Shown here in pieces: positions 11,641 through 22,979 of a stretch of DNA of 64,000 bases. The DNA is from Theobroma cacao (Eukaryota; Streptophyta; Magnoliopsida; Malvales; Malvaceae): positions 12,358,546-12,422,545 of the forward strand of contig NC_030854.1 in NCBI RefSeq assembly GCF_000208745.1, given 5' to 3'. The stretch's first letter is position 1. Each line of letters begins with the position of its first letter. The position numbers were made by a program, and so were the translations under genes. The notes under the pieces were generated by a model that searched no databases, was not told where the DNA came from, and saw only the letters and a list, made by a program, of their open reading frames with translations.

Positions 11641-13000
11641 GATGGTGAATAAGTTCATGGATGTATTTCCCGAGGAACTACCAAGTTTGCCTCCCAAGCA
11701 AGAGATTGAATTTTGCATAGATTTGATTCCTAACACTAGACCTATATCCATACCCCCATATAGAATGGCACTTGCGGAGCTTAAAGAGCTTAAGGATCAG
11801 TTAGAAGATTTGTTGGATAAAGGCTTCATCCATCCTAATGTTTCATCATGGGGAGCACCGGTGCTATAAGTAAAAAAGAAAGATGGGTCGCTTAGATTGT
11901 GCATTGACTACCGATAACTTAATAAGGTAACAGTGAAGAATAAGTACCCCCTTCCAAGAATAGATGATTTATTTGATCAACTACAAGGAGCACAATGTTT
12001 CTCTAAGATAGATCTACGATCTTGGTACCATCAGTTGAGGATCCGAAATGATGATATACCAAAGACTACATTTCGAACAAGATATGGGCACTATGAGTTC
12101 TGGGTGATGTCATTAAAGCTTACGAATGCCCCTACGACCTTTATGGATTTGATGAACTGAGTGTTCAAGCCCTATTTAGACAAGTTCATGGTGGTGTTTA
12201 TTGATGACATCTTGATTTACTCGAAGAGCAGAAATGAGCATGAGCAGCATCTTAAGATAGTGCTCCAAACTTTGAGAGAACATCGATTGTATGCCAAGTT
12301 CTCCAAGTGTGAGTTCTAGCTTGAAAGCGTGGCATTTTTAGGACATGTGGTATCCAAGGATGGGGTACAAGTTGATTCAAAGAAAGTTGAGGCAGTGGAA
12401 AAGTGGCCAAGGCCAACATCAGTTATGGAGATTAGAAGCTTTTTGGGTTTGGCTGGCTATTATCGTCGTTTTGTGAAGGACTTCTCCAAAATAGTAGCCC
12501 TTCTAACTAAGCTGACACGTAAAGATACAAAATTTGAGTGGCCAAATGCTTGTGAGGATAGCTTTGAGAAGCTTAAGGCATGTCTCACCACAGCTCCAGT
12601 ATTAAGCTTACCACAAGGCACAAGGAGTTATACAGTATTTTGTGACACATCACGGGTTGGCTTAGGGTGTGTATTAACGCAGCATGGGAAGGTGATTGCG
12701 TATGCATCAAGGCAAATTAAAATGCATGAGCAAAATTACCCCGCACACGATTTGGAGATGGCAATAATCATGTTGTCCTTAAAGATTTGGAGACATTACT
12801 TGTATGGTGAGACTTGCAAGATATATACGGACCACAAAAGCTTAAAATATATTTTTCAGCAGAGGGATCTTAACTTGCGACAACGTAGGTGGATGGAGTT
12901 GCTAAAGGATTATGATTGTACTATTCTTTACCATCCCTGTAAGGAAAATGTTGTGGCGGATGCCTTGAGTCGAAAATCCATGGGGATCCTGGCACATATC
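11641..13000 (+). pseudogene. Tekay-like reverse transcriptase and RNase H
   Basis: The RT part opens with the '[10 protein letters not shown]' entry motif, continues through '[13 protein letters not shown]' and carries the catalytic box Phe-Ile-Asp-Asp at 12197-12208, intact. '[13 protein letters not shown]' marks the thumb/connection. RNase H follows with '[10 protein letters not shown]', '[11 protein letters not shown]' and the closing 'ADALSRK' near 12958-12975. Stops at 11867, 11915, 12158 and 12317 interrupt an otherwise continuous frame. The last three are explained by CAA to TAA, CGA to TGA and TGG to TAG, judging by the conserved residues at these positions. Confidence 0.9.
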
Positions 13001-14545
13001 TTTACAAATAGGAGATCCTTGATTAAGGAGATGCATAGCTTGGGAGACATGGGTATGCATTTGGAAGTTTCAGAGGCAAATGCATTGCTAGCACATTTTA
13101 GAGTGAAACCTATTTTAATGGACCGAATTAGAGAAGCACAAAGTGAAGATGAGTTCGTAGCCAAGACCTTGGAAAATCCTCAAATAAGGAAAGGAAAGAT
13201 GTTTACTAAAGGCACAGATGGAGTATTAAAGTATGGAACCAGACTTCATGTGCCCGATAGCGATGGATTGAGGAGAGACATATTAGAGGAAGCGCACATG
13301 GCAGCCTATGTGGTATATCCAGGGGCTACCAAGATGTATCAAGATTTGAAAGAGGTATATTGGTGGGAAAGACTTAAGAAAGATGTAGCTGAGTTTGTCT
13401 CCAAGTGCTTGGTTTGTCAGTAGGTTAAGGTCTAGCATCATAGGCCTACAAGGCTACTACAGCCATTACCAGTGCCCGAATGGAAGTGGAAGCATGTTGC
13501 AATAGACCTTGTAACGGGATTGCCTTGAACTAGTGGGGGCTACGACTCGATCTGGGTCATAGTAGGCGGGTTAATGAAATCAGCTCATTTCCTTCCAGTT
13601 AAAACTACGTATGGGGCTGCCCAATACTCTCAAGTTTATGTGGATGAGATAATACGACTGCATGGGATCCCCATTTCTATAGTATCTGACAAAGGAGCAC
13701 AGTTCGCCGATAGGTTCTAGGAAAAGTTGCAAGAAGAGTTAGGCATTAAGTTGAACTTTAGCACTACTTTCCACCCTCAGACTGATGGGTAATCTGAACG
13801 AACAATACAGACATTGGAAGATATGTTGAGGGCCTATGTAATAGACCTTGGGGTCAGGTGGGATCGATATCTATCCTTAGTGGAGTTTGCCTACAACAAC
13901 AATTTCTAAACTAGCATCCAAATGGCACCATTTGAAGCATTATATGGACAGAGATGCAGATCACCCATTGAATGGCTAGAGGTGGGAGAAAGGAAACTCT
14001 TGGGGCTAGAATTGGTACAAGATGCCACCGAAAAAATACGCATGATTCGACAGAGAATGTTATTAGCACAAAGTAGACAAAAACCATATGCTGATAACGG
14101 ACGGAGAGACTTGGAGTTTCAGGTAGGGGATCATGTATTTTTTAAGGTCTCACCAACAAAGGGGGTAATGAGGTTTGACAAGAAAGGAAAGTTGAGTCCT
14201 CGGTATAGAGGACCCTTCGAGATTTTAGAAAAGGTTAGAGCAGTGGCTTACCGTCTGGCGCTACCACTAGACCTCTCAAATATTCACCCCTTATTCCATG
14301 TGTCAATGCTTAGGAAACATAACCCAGATCCATATCATGTAATACGATATGAAACCATCCAGTTGCAAGATGATTTAACCTATGAGGAGCAACCAGTGGC
14401 TACCCTTGATAAGCAAGTCAAAAAGCTCCATTCAAAGGATGTAGCCTCAGTGAAAATGTTATGGCGAAACCACACTAGTGAAAAGGTAACGTGGGAAGCC
14501 GAGGAGGAGATGCGGACAAAATATCCACACCTCTTTTATGCTTAG
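13001..14545 (+). pseudogene. Tekay-like integrase with chromodomain-like C-terminus
   Basis: Integrase inserts the cDNA. The HHCC region keeps its first His (13295) and the Cys pair 'KCLVCQ', but the second His reads Tyr (TAT at 13313), a C-to-T type loss. The catalytic triad is present: Asp at 13505, Asp at 13688 and Glu at 13796, with 35 residues between the last two (D35E). The C-terminal GPY-like module ('GKLSPRYRGPFEIL', 'LSNIHPLFHVSMLRK') is followed by a chromodomain-like tail ending 'YPHLFYA'. Premature stops lie at 13421, 13433, 13526, 13718, 13790 and 13907. The natural stop is at 14543-14545. Confidence 0.9.
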
Positions 14546-14593
14546 AGGTACGCTACCCTTAAGTTGAATTTTAATTCGGGGATCAAATTTCTT

Positions 14594-14607
14594 TTAGTGG
14601 GGGAGAA
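14594..14607 (+). other. Polypurine tract of the family B element
   Basis: tttagtgggggagaa lies just 5' of the LTR start TGTGAGACCTCGACC, about 50 bp after the pol stop codon. Confidence 0.75.
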
Positions 14608-15000
14608 TGTGAGACCTCGACCTTTATAGGCTGGTAACTAGGTGTAGACACGATAACACGAGCCAGGGGTAATTTCGTTATTTCCTTAGTGAGCCCTAAA
14701 AGTATGTTTTCAAACAATATTAAGGCCTAAGTAGTCCTAAGGCATAAATGAATGATGAAAATAAGGGTAAAAGTACAAAGGAAATAAAAATAATGATGAT
14801 TTCCAAGGTAGGGGTAAAATGGTCATTTTTCATCTTGAGTAAAAATTTTTAAGTTTTCGTAAACCCGAGTATTTCTAGACTATTATGGACTTTGTTTCAG
14901 TGTCAAAAGAGTAAAAAGATTGCACAAAGGATTGGAGGAAGACAAGCCAACTTGTTAAGGGCATTTTCATAATTTAAGAAGAGATTAGATAAGCTTTGGC

Positions 15001-15008
15001 TATAAATA
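15001..15008 (+). promoter_or_regulatory. TATA box candidate of the family B LTR
   Basis: TATAAATA follows 'agctttggc' and is followed by a C/T-rich leader. The reversed copy at 18266-18285 has a matching TATA-like site. Confidence 0.5.
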
Positions 15009-15864
15009 TCATGTGTTCCACTAGCTTCTTCATTTCTCCAGCAACTTTTTCCTCCCATCTCACGTTTGTTTCACTCTCCATGGGAGCTTGTTATGAAATC
15101 TCCATAACCTTTCTCCAGTTAGCTCTAATTTTCATGCTTTTGTGCACTTTTGCATAGAAACTTTGTGCTCTCACTCTCTCACTTTAAAACCCTTGGGAAG
15201 TCTTACTTTCGTACTTCCTCTCACTAGCTAGGTGTTCTAGAGAGAGAAAGAGGGAGCTTCTATAATAGCTGGAAAATTTATGGAAAGAATTTCAAATTTA
15301 CAAAGCTACTAAGGTGAGTAATGGATTAGAGTTGATTTTTTAGTGTTGGGAATGTCTAGTAATTTGATTTGTGAGTGTTTTATTGTTGAGATAGTTTATT
15401 CATTTTTAGTGTGATTAGAGTAATGCAAATAATAGCCATTTAATGGTAGTTGGAAGCTAGTTAGGAATGACTAGTGGAACTCAATTTAGAAAATAGCTTT
15501 GGAATAGTATTAATGCCAAGTTGGGTTAATGGTGATGATGTTGTGTGTGATAGGTTCCAACGAAACCCCACACCTCCATTCGGAACCTTACTCGAAGCTA
15601 GAGCCCACCAAAACATCAATAAAGACTGGTGAGTGAACTTGCATTTCAAAATTTATTTGGGAAATGTAAATATATTTGGATGAAACATTTGAATTATTTT
15701 ATCCAACCTTTCTTTAAAAATGTGTGCCGAGGAACAAGCCCCTGATAAAATGTTTTGATGTTGTGAAATGTGAAATGTGTAAAAGAATGAATCCATGTGC
15801 TCCTATAATATGTTGGTATGTATATATATGAATATATGTTGTGCATTGATGAATAATGTTATGT

Positions 15865-16020
15865 GATGATATTGAAGTGTGCGAGTAGGGAGTGCACACA
15901 TGATGATGTTGAAGTGTGCGAGTAGGCAGTGCACACATGATGATGTTAGAGTGTGCGAGTAGGGAGTGCACACATCATCATGATGATGTTGAAGTGTGCG
16001 AGTAGGGAGTGCACACATGA
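15865..16020 (+). repeat. 37-bp minisatellite in the family B LTR
   Basis: Four tandem units of about 37-40 bp share the core GTGTGCGAGTAGGGAGTGCA. The reversed LTR copy at 36297-36450 also has four units. The copies at 10050-10145, 17285-17425 and 45425-45540 carry two to three longer, diverged units, so the array expands and contracts between copies. Confidence 0.75.
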
Positions 16021-16238
16021 TGATGATATTGCATTGAGCTAAGTGTGGCGGGATGATATGCATGATGATGTATGTATATACAAATATATATATATATATA
16101 TATATGTTATAGAAAGTTTATGAAAATAATTGTGATTGTGTTGTGTGTTGGCATTGTTAATTTCTCCCAAATTGCTTTTCATTTCAACAAGAAAATGGCT
16201 TTTAATGTAACAAGACCCATTTTAATTAAAATGCTATG

Positions 16239-16353
16239 TTTCTCGCTGTAGCAAGATTCATTTTCGCTGTAGAGAGAAACTCTCCGATTTTGGGGGTCAC
16301 ACTGGCCTGGTTCTCGTTACAGCGAGATTTATTCTCACTGTAGCAAGAAACTC
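16239..16353. repeat. Near-palindromic CTCGCTG-CAGCGAG cluster in the family B 3' LTR
   Basis: Variants of TTTCTCGCTGTAGC(A/G)AGA occur at about 16239, 16261, 16310 and 16333. It corresponds to the clusters at 9731-9880 and 35792-36094 in other copies. Confidence 0.6.
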
Positions 16354-17251
16354 TCGGGTTTTGGTGCAGTTCTTTCATTTTGATGAAGATTTTAACTACT
16401 TTCTGCTCAAAACTGGGCAAAGTAGAAAACATAAAAGTTTTATCCCAGACTCTTATCTTTCTAACGGTTTAAAAATCATGTCCATTGGACTTCTGTAGTG
16501 GGAGCTATGCCTGAAAAACCAAAACAATGCAAACTAAGACTATTTCTCACTACAACAATAAACTTGTTGTCATGCTTGCTACCTTGCTTGATTTTGACAT
16601 ATTTTTCACCACTTTAACTTCATGGATTGATCATGGGTTTTTGCAACACTATGAGGTTATTAATCAAAGTTTGAAATGAGGGGTTTTTAAAAAAAATTAA
16701 ATCAATTGCATTATTTTTGAAACAAGTGCATTATGATTTCCAAGTTTTCCTTATTAATTGCTTGTTCCCTTCTTATGTTCACTCATTGAGTTTGTACTCA
16801 CTATTTTCAACTTCATGTTTTTAGATCAGGAGGCAGCTGGAACCTAGGTCGAGGTGTCCACATAGTTTTGTCTCCTTGGTAGGTATCTTGGCATTCCGTA
16901 GCCGCACTTTCGCCTTGGTCACTCCGCTAGAAGCCCAGAGTCATTTTTGTTTGTAAATACGTACATGTGATGTAAAGTACTAAGTCGTATGCCTTAGACC
17001 ATATATGTATATTTTGATTGCTAAAGCCACCATGTGTTGCAATGGTTAATGTTATTTTGGGCTAATATAAATGCAGTTTTTTGTTGTTATAACTTACTAT
17101 TAAAGTACTTAAGGGTTGAGATTATGAGATGTGAATGTAAGAATAGTTGACGGGATGATGAGCAGGATTATATAAATAGCCTTGCTTGCGCTTAGTGGAC
17201 TATGTCCATTGAGTCCATGCGTCGATCATGGTCCGAAATCGGGTCGTGACA

Positions 17252-18666
17252 TATATATACATACATCATCATGCATACCATCCTGCCACACTCAGCTCAT
17301 GTGCACTCCCTACTCACTCGTAGTCGGGTCATCATCAACTCATGTGCACTCCCACACCGCACATAGCTGGGTCATCATTAGCTCATGTGCACTCCCACAC
17401 CACACATAGCTAGGTCGTCATTATCACACAAAAGGAGCAACCAAAGCATAATACACATATCAATATAATGTGATAATGCATGAACTATCTATATTGCACA
17501 TTTCACAAGATAGAAACATTTCATCAAGGGCTTGTTCCCCAAGTACATTTTTAAAGCAAAAACAAATGAAACTTTCAAATGATTTATTTAAACATGTGGA
17601 CACTTCCCAAAACATTTTGAAATGCAAGTTCACTCACCAGTCTTTGTTGATGTTTTGGTGGGCTCTAACTTTGATTAATTTCTGAATGGAGGTGTGGGAT
17701 TTCATTGGAACCTATCACACACAACAACATCGCCATCAACCCAACTAGGCATTAATACCATTTCGAAAGCTATTTCCTAAATCAAGTTCTACTAGTCATC
17801 TCTAAATAACTTCCAACTACTACTAAATGGCTATTATTTGCACTACTCTAGTCACACTAAAAATGAATAAACAACCTCAATAATAAAACACTCACAAATC
17901 TAATTACTAGACATTATCAACAACTAAAGAGATTAACCCTAACTCATACTCACCTTGATGGTCTTTGTAGTTGAATTCTCTTTCAAAATTCTTCAAGCTA
18001 ATAAGGGAAATCACACACACTCTCTCTCTCTCTACACGTCCAGCTAGTGAGTGAATGTACTAAAGAAAGACTTTTGAAGGTTGTTAAGGTGTAAAAGTGG
18101 AAGAGCATGAAAAACCCTATGACGAAGTGGGCAAAAGCATGAAACTTGAACTTTCTGTGAGAGATTTATGGAGGATTCAAGGTTTTTTTCCCATGGAGGG
18201 TAAAGAAAACGTGAAATGGAGAGAAAAGATGGATGGAAGAAGAAGCTGTTGGAAGTTGCTGGAACTTAGATATTTATATCTAAAGTTTATCCAATTCTTC
18301 ATATAAATTACCAAAATGCCCTTAACAAGGTCACTTTGTCTTCCTCCCATCCTTTGTGCAACCTTTTTACTCTTTTAACACTTAGACAAAGTCCATACTA
18401 GTCTAAACATACTCGAGTTCACAAAAACGTAAAAATTTTAACTCGAGATGTAAAATGACCATATTTCCCCTACTATGGAAATTATCAATGTTTCTATCTT
18501 CTACATTTATTTTACCATCATTCATTTATTCCCTAGGCCTACTTAGACTGTAATAACATTAGAAAACTACTTCCAAGAGCTCACCATGAGAAATGATGAA
18601 ATTACCCTTGGTTCGTGTTATCGTGTCTACTTCTAGTTACGGGTCTATGAAGGTCGAGGTTTTACA
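17252..18666 (-). mobile_element. Family B LTR, 5' part, reverse orientation
   Basis: Its right end, ...GGTCGAGGTTTTACA, is the reverse complement of the family B LTR start. It runs from there to the minisatellite region and stops exactly where the plus-strand LTR ends at 17251. About 400 bp (17252-17665) overlaps in content with 10000-10399, so the two reversed pieces are not simply one LTR split by an insertion. Confidence 0.7.
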
Positions 18667-18682
18667 ATACGAGGGTACTGGG

Positions 18683-20350
18683 TGTCACTTATATAGAGTT
18701 ATTTATCCACATTTTGGGATATTGATGCAGCTAAGTCCTTATGCTTTAAATAGTTTTTAGATAATTTTTATGTTTTTAGTTGATTAGTTCAAAACATGTT
18801 AACTTAGTTTAATTCAAGTAATTCTAGTTCATTTTCATGTTGAAAGTCTTATTTTAAGCTAATATTGATTTACCCTTTATATTTGTAGGTTCTTAAATGC
18901 AAAAAGTTAAATGGTGGTTAACTATGCAATGGAGACCAAGTGTAGATTTTCATGAAGCAAGTCAGACTTAACTCTAGGTACAGAGATTCAATAAACGTGA
19001 CTCTTGGACCATTGAAAATCTGAGAGGCAGACCTACAACATTTGTGTTTACCATTTTTCCCAATTCGGCCTCGAGGAAGGATAAATTCACCTTACAAGAT
19101 GAGGTATTGCAGCAATTTCGCACCAAGACAGCATAAAGAGCAGCATCGCAGCCTTGCAAGACTTAAAACCACAATGCCCAAGGGAGTATCACTGTTCCCA
19201 CACAAAATCCCAAGTACTTGGTACCACAACATCCTTGCACAAAGGTTGCAGCACAGGTTGAAAAACACTAAAAAAAAAATGTAAGTGCGGAGCACAATAG
19301 TGCCTAAGAAGCAAGGCTACGACGTTCTGATGTGTTTTATTAGAACTCAACTATTCAGGATTTCATTTCTTAGGGTTTTTTGCTGGCTATAAATATGTTA
19401 TTTTCAGTAGTTGAAAGGGGGAGTTTGAGAAAGGAAAGAAACAACAATTAGAGAGAAAAGAAAAGGGTCTATAAAGGGAGGAAATGAGAAGAGAGCGAGG
19501 AAGATGAAGATTGAGAGTCAACTGCTGCCTTCTTCTTCGTTTTAGTGCTTCATTTCTTCCTTTTCTTCTACTGTAGAAATGATTTTTTCTCTTGAAACTG
19601 TGATGTTTGCTAAAGAAATGATGATGAACTAATCCCTTTTTCTAGGATTATGGTTTATTTCAATAAGTAGTTTGATTATAGAATTTTTCTTTGCTCAATA
19701 TTAATGGGTATTATATGTTTTATTCAATCTCATGTTTAATTCTTTTCTCTGCTTGATCACCAATTGAAATGATTAAGTTGTCTAAATGTAACTTAACAGA
19801 GGGATTGAAGATTAGACCATTGATTTGAATAATTTATGTCTGATTCACTTACAGATTAGGCAATAGATTCATATTTAGGATAGACATATACCTAAATACC
19901 TTAGGTAGCCAAATTAGAACATAAACTTAATGAGCTTTTCTTGACTAATTTGCATAGACATATGGCATTAGTTTTGAAAAGTATGTGTGCAAGAATCTCG
20001 ACAAAGACTTGTACATAAAATTGGTTTCTAGGTTAGCTATATACCCCATTAATTTAAGTTAAAAGAAAAAAACTATGTTTAAATGAAATATTGAAAGACA
20101 CAATGATCCTGGGTCTTTACAAAAATAGTTTCTTTAATAAAAAAAATTATATTCATATCTTTAATTTAGGTTACGTGACAAATGTTATATTAAATTACGA
20201 TTAAAAATTGAATGCTTGGATAGGAAAAATTTTGTTACAGATTTAATACTTAGTATAAGTTTAGGAACAAATCTCTATGGGAAATGATACTCGACTTACT
20301 TCTGTATTACGTAAGCGATATGTATACTTGCGTGTACAAAATTGACAACA
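18683..20350 (+). mobile_element. Athila-type 5' LTR
   Basis: It is parallel to the 3' LTR at 48100-49731 throughout: 'ttatatagagttatt..ccacatttt' start, 'ctggctataaatatg', 'tctaggattatgg', 'ctgcttgatcaccaattgaaatg' and 'cctaaataccttaggtagcc'. It ends ...TTGACAACA next to a primer-binding site. Its start TGTCACTTATATAGAG has lost a few bases against the TGATAACTCTA start of the other copies. No target duplication with the right flank was found. Confidence 0.8.
19388..19395 (+). promoter_or_regulatory. TATA box candidate of the Athila 5' LTR
   Basis: TATAAATA is conserved at 48789-48796 in the 3' LTR. In both copies an A/G-rich leader follows. Confidence 0.55.
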
Positions 20351-20356
20351 ACTTTT

Positions 20357-20374
20357 TGGTGTCGTTGTTGAGGA
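20357..20374 (+). promoter_or_regulatory. Athila primer-binding site, decayed
   Basis: TGGTGTCGTTGTTGAGGA lies 6 bp after the LTR end. The usual Athila site is complementary to the 3' end of plant tRNA-Asp (TGGCGCCGTTGCCGGGGA). The five differences are all C-to-T or G-to-A. Confidence 0.75.
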
Positions 20375-20471
20375 TTTGCATTTCCTAATTATTTTGCTTA
20401 TATTAAATTAAACAAAATTTTCTTAGTTCAAGCTTTCCTTTTGTGTTTTTCAAGTATATCTTGGGCATTGT

Positions 20472-21990
20472 ATGAGAATAACAAGAAACTTGGAAATTAT
20501 TTCTTGTGACCCAAAAATTGAAAGGACATTTTAGAGACTTAGAAAGAAAATTTTGCAAGATTATGCTTCTTCAAATACAATGGCTGAACAACAGGAAGAG
20601 CGAAATGTCCAAGAGTGATTAGTGGGTGAAAATCGTTCATCAAAAGACTATGCCATTCCGCTAGTCCAAGGTATTCCATCAAGCATCAGAAGGCTAACTA
20701 TTCAAGCAAATAATTTCAAGATTAATCCAACCATCACCACTATGATCCAGACATCAGTTCAATTTGAAGGTCTTCTAAATGATGATCTGAACATGCATAT
20801 TTCAAACTTCCTTGAAATATGTGATACATTTAAGCACAACGGGGTTACTGTTGATGAAATCCACTTGAGGTTGTTTCCTTTCATGTAGCAAGACAAGGCA
20901 AAGGTGTAGTTGAATTCATTACCTATTGGTACAATTACAACCTAGGATAAACTTGCCTAAAAATCCTTGCCAAATTCTTTCTCTGGCAAAGACAATGAAT
21001 ATGAAGAACGATATTACTTCTTTTACACAGTTTGATGGTGAGTCATTGTACGAAGCCTAGTAGAGATACAAGGACCTACTTAGGCAATGTCTTCATCATG
21101 GTCTTCCAAAATTGCTCCAAGTCCTAGCATTTTACAACAGTTTGAGTGGCCAAGTAAGAACCACCGTTGATGTTGCTGCTAGAAGAGCTCTCATGGCAAG
21201 GTCCATTAATGACACATATGACCTATTAGAAGAGATGGCATCGAACAACTACCAATGGCCATTAGAACGACCTATGCATAAAAGAGTAGCTAAAGTCCTC
21301 GAAGTGGATGCCATCATGGCATTAACTGTACAGGTAGCTGCTCTAACTAAAAAATTTAATTTTTTTAGCACTAATCCTGTTCCAAGTCCTTTTGTAATGT
21401 GTGATTATTTTGGAGATGGACACGCTAGTGATTAGTGTCTAGGTAGCAACATAGAAATGGCTCAGTTTATGGGTAATAGATAGCAACACAACCCCTTCTC
21501 CAACACCTATAATCTTGGATGGAAAAACCATCTAAATTTTTTTTGGGGAAACAATCAAGGAGCATCAGCTTCAAGGCCAATTTTTCCTCCTGATTTTCAA
21601 TAGCAATCAAGAGCCCTTATTTCAGATAAAAAAACCATCAATGGAAGAGTTGCTAATGTAATACATGGCTAAGACAGACTCCCTTATTCATAGTCAATCA
21701 ACCTTGAGATGCAAGTGGGACAATTAACAAGTTCAATTAATAATAGAGCTCAAAGAACTTCACTAAGTGACATAGAGGCAAATCCTATGAGGGAAGCAAA
21801 GAACAAGTTATGGCCATTACATTGATAAGTGGAAAAGAGATTGAAGGTAACACTCGACAAGCTGAACAAGTTGACAAGAGAGCTTAGAGTGAATCACAGA
21901 TAATAAGTCCTAACAATCAGAAAGAAGAGAAGGAAGCTAAAGTTATACCACTACGACCCTTTCCTCAATGATTCAAAAAGCAAGATCAAG
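20472..21990 (+). pseudogene. Athila gag, first copy
   Basis: The capsid-nucleocapsid protein starts at ATG 20472 ('MRITRNLEI'), with stops soon after. The conserved Athila core 'IPSSIRRLTIQANNF' and 'HISNFLEICDTFKHNGV' lies at 20680-20860. The frame then shifts; 21112-21435 carries 'LLEEMASNNYQWP' and a zinc-knuckle remnant with the second Cys replaced by Phe and a stop before the last Cys. After 21480 the linker is broken by several stops. It is non-functional. Confidence 0.8.
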
Positions 21991-21999
21991 AAAGTCAAT

Positions 22000-22960
22000 T
22001 TCAAAAGTTTATAAAGCTATTCAAGAAGCTTCACATCAACATCCAATTCGCAAAAGCTTTAGAGCATATGCCTTCATATGCCAAGTTTCTAAAAGACTTA
22101 CTATCGAAGAAAAGACAATTGGGTGAGTTTGAGAGAATGGCACTCTTTGAGGATTGTAATGCAATTATATAGAAGAAGCTTCCATAAAAGCGTAAGGATC
22201 TTGGCAGCTTTACAATTCTATGCATTATTGGTCCATTTTATTTAGCCGAGGCTCAAAGTGATTTGGGAGTTAGTATCAACCTGATCCCACTATCTATTTA
22301 TAAGAAATTGGGTTTGGGGGAGATTAAGCCCACCATGGTAACTTTACAACTGGCAAAGTGCACCATCACATATCCAAGAGGCATTATCAAAGATGTGCTA
22401 GTGAAAGTGGACAAGTTTATCTTTCCAACAGTTTTCATTATTCTTGATAAGGAAGAAGACGGAGAGGTTTCAATCATGTTAAGGAAACTTTCTTCGTACA
22501 GCCAAAGCACTCATAGATGTAGAGAAGGGAGAGCTTACCTTGAAAGTCTAGGAACAAGAGGTAACCTTTAATATCTTTAAAACTTTAAAATTGGCTAATG
22601 ATCAGGACGAGTGCTATGCAATAAGTATAGCCGATAGAGTCACGAGATAAATATTTAAGGAGAATCATCCTATCAACCCCCTTGAAGCTTTCTTAATAGT
22701 TGTTTTAGAGAGAGATGATGAAAATTTTGTTGAATGTGTAAATTTGTTGGATGCTCCATCTTATGTCATGAGGACACAGTATGAAGTATTGGATGTTTCA
22801 TCTTTATCTACACTTGCAAAGCCATCCATAAAAGAGCCTCCAAATTTGGAACTTACACCTCTATCCAATCACTTGAGGTATACATATCTCAAGAACCGAT
22901 CTGCACTTCCTGTTCTTATTTCATCTAGTCTTACTAATGTGCGAAAAATAAGTTATTAAG
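22000..22960 (+). pseudogene. Athila protease region and protease-RT linker, first copy
   Basis: 'FAKALEHMPSYAKFLKDLLS' is encoded at 22050-22110. It is followed by the Leu-Gly-(Val)-Ser-Ile-Asn-Leu-Ile-Pro-Leu-Ser protease loop at 22263-22295; the usual 'DLGASIN' has Ala changed to Val. The linker to RT (22744-22959) ends 'NRSALPVLISSSLT', a typical Athila pre-RT stretch. Three frames are needed to read it, so indels have accumulated. Confidence 0.7.
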
Positions 22961-22979
22961 AGTCTTGTGAGAACACAAA

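Larger units (their letters stand above)
10400..17251 (+). mobile_element. 5'-truncated Tekay-like chromovirus (family B)
   Basis: The Ty3/gypsy element retains part of gag, all of pol, a polypurine tract and a complete 3' LTR. It has no 5' LTR, primer-binding site or gag N-terminus: at about 10400 it abuts a reversed LTR of its own family. All coding domains lie in one reading frame from 10439 to 14545. The clade call rests on the single-frame gag-pol, the 'GATHSFIS' protease, and the integrase followed by a C-terminal 'LWRNH..E..TWE.E..M...YPHLF' chromodomain-like tail. Confidence 0.85.
14608..17251 (+). mobile_element. Family B 3' LTR, 2.64 kb
   Basis: It starts TGTGAGACCTCGACC directly after the polypurine tract and ends GGGTCGTGACA. 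The same LTR occurs reversed at 8834-10399 (3' part), 17252-18666 (5' part) and 35098-37716 (full length with gap), which fixes both ends. Contents in order: 'gcctaagtagtcct' leader, TATA box at 15001, a GTGCAC minisatellite, a (TA)n run at about 16082-16106, the CTCGCTG-CAGCGAG cluster and the 'gcttagtggac' terminal block. No flanking target duplication could be assigned because the element is 5'-truncated. Confidence 0.85.

Noticed and set aside
15714..16063. Open frames with His/Ser-rich repeats ('HHHVCTPYSHT')
   Set aside because: These are translations of the LTR minisatellite, also seen at 36153-36729 and 17182-17409; not genes.
18667..18682. 'aatacgagggtact' beside the Athila 5' LTR and 'aatacgaggtact' at 37797, as a possible shared target or split Copia LTR
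   Set aside because: The match is only about a dozen bases, and no further collinearity was found between the flanks.
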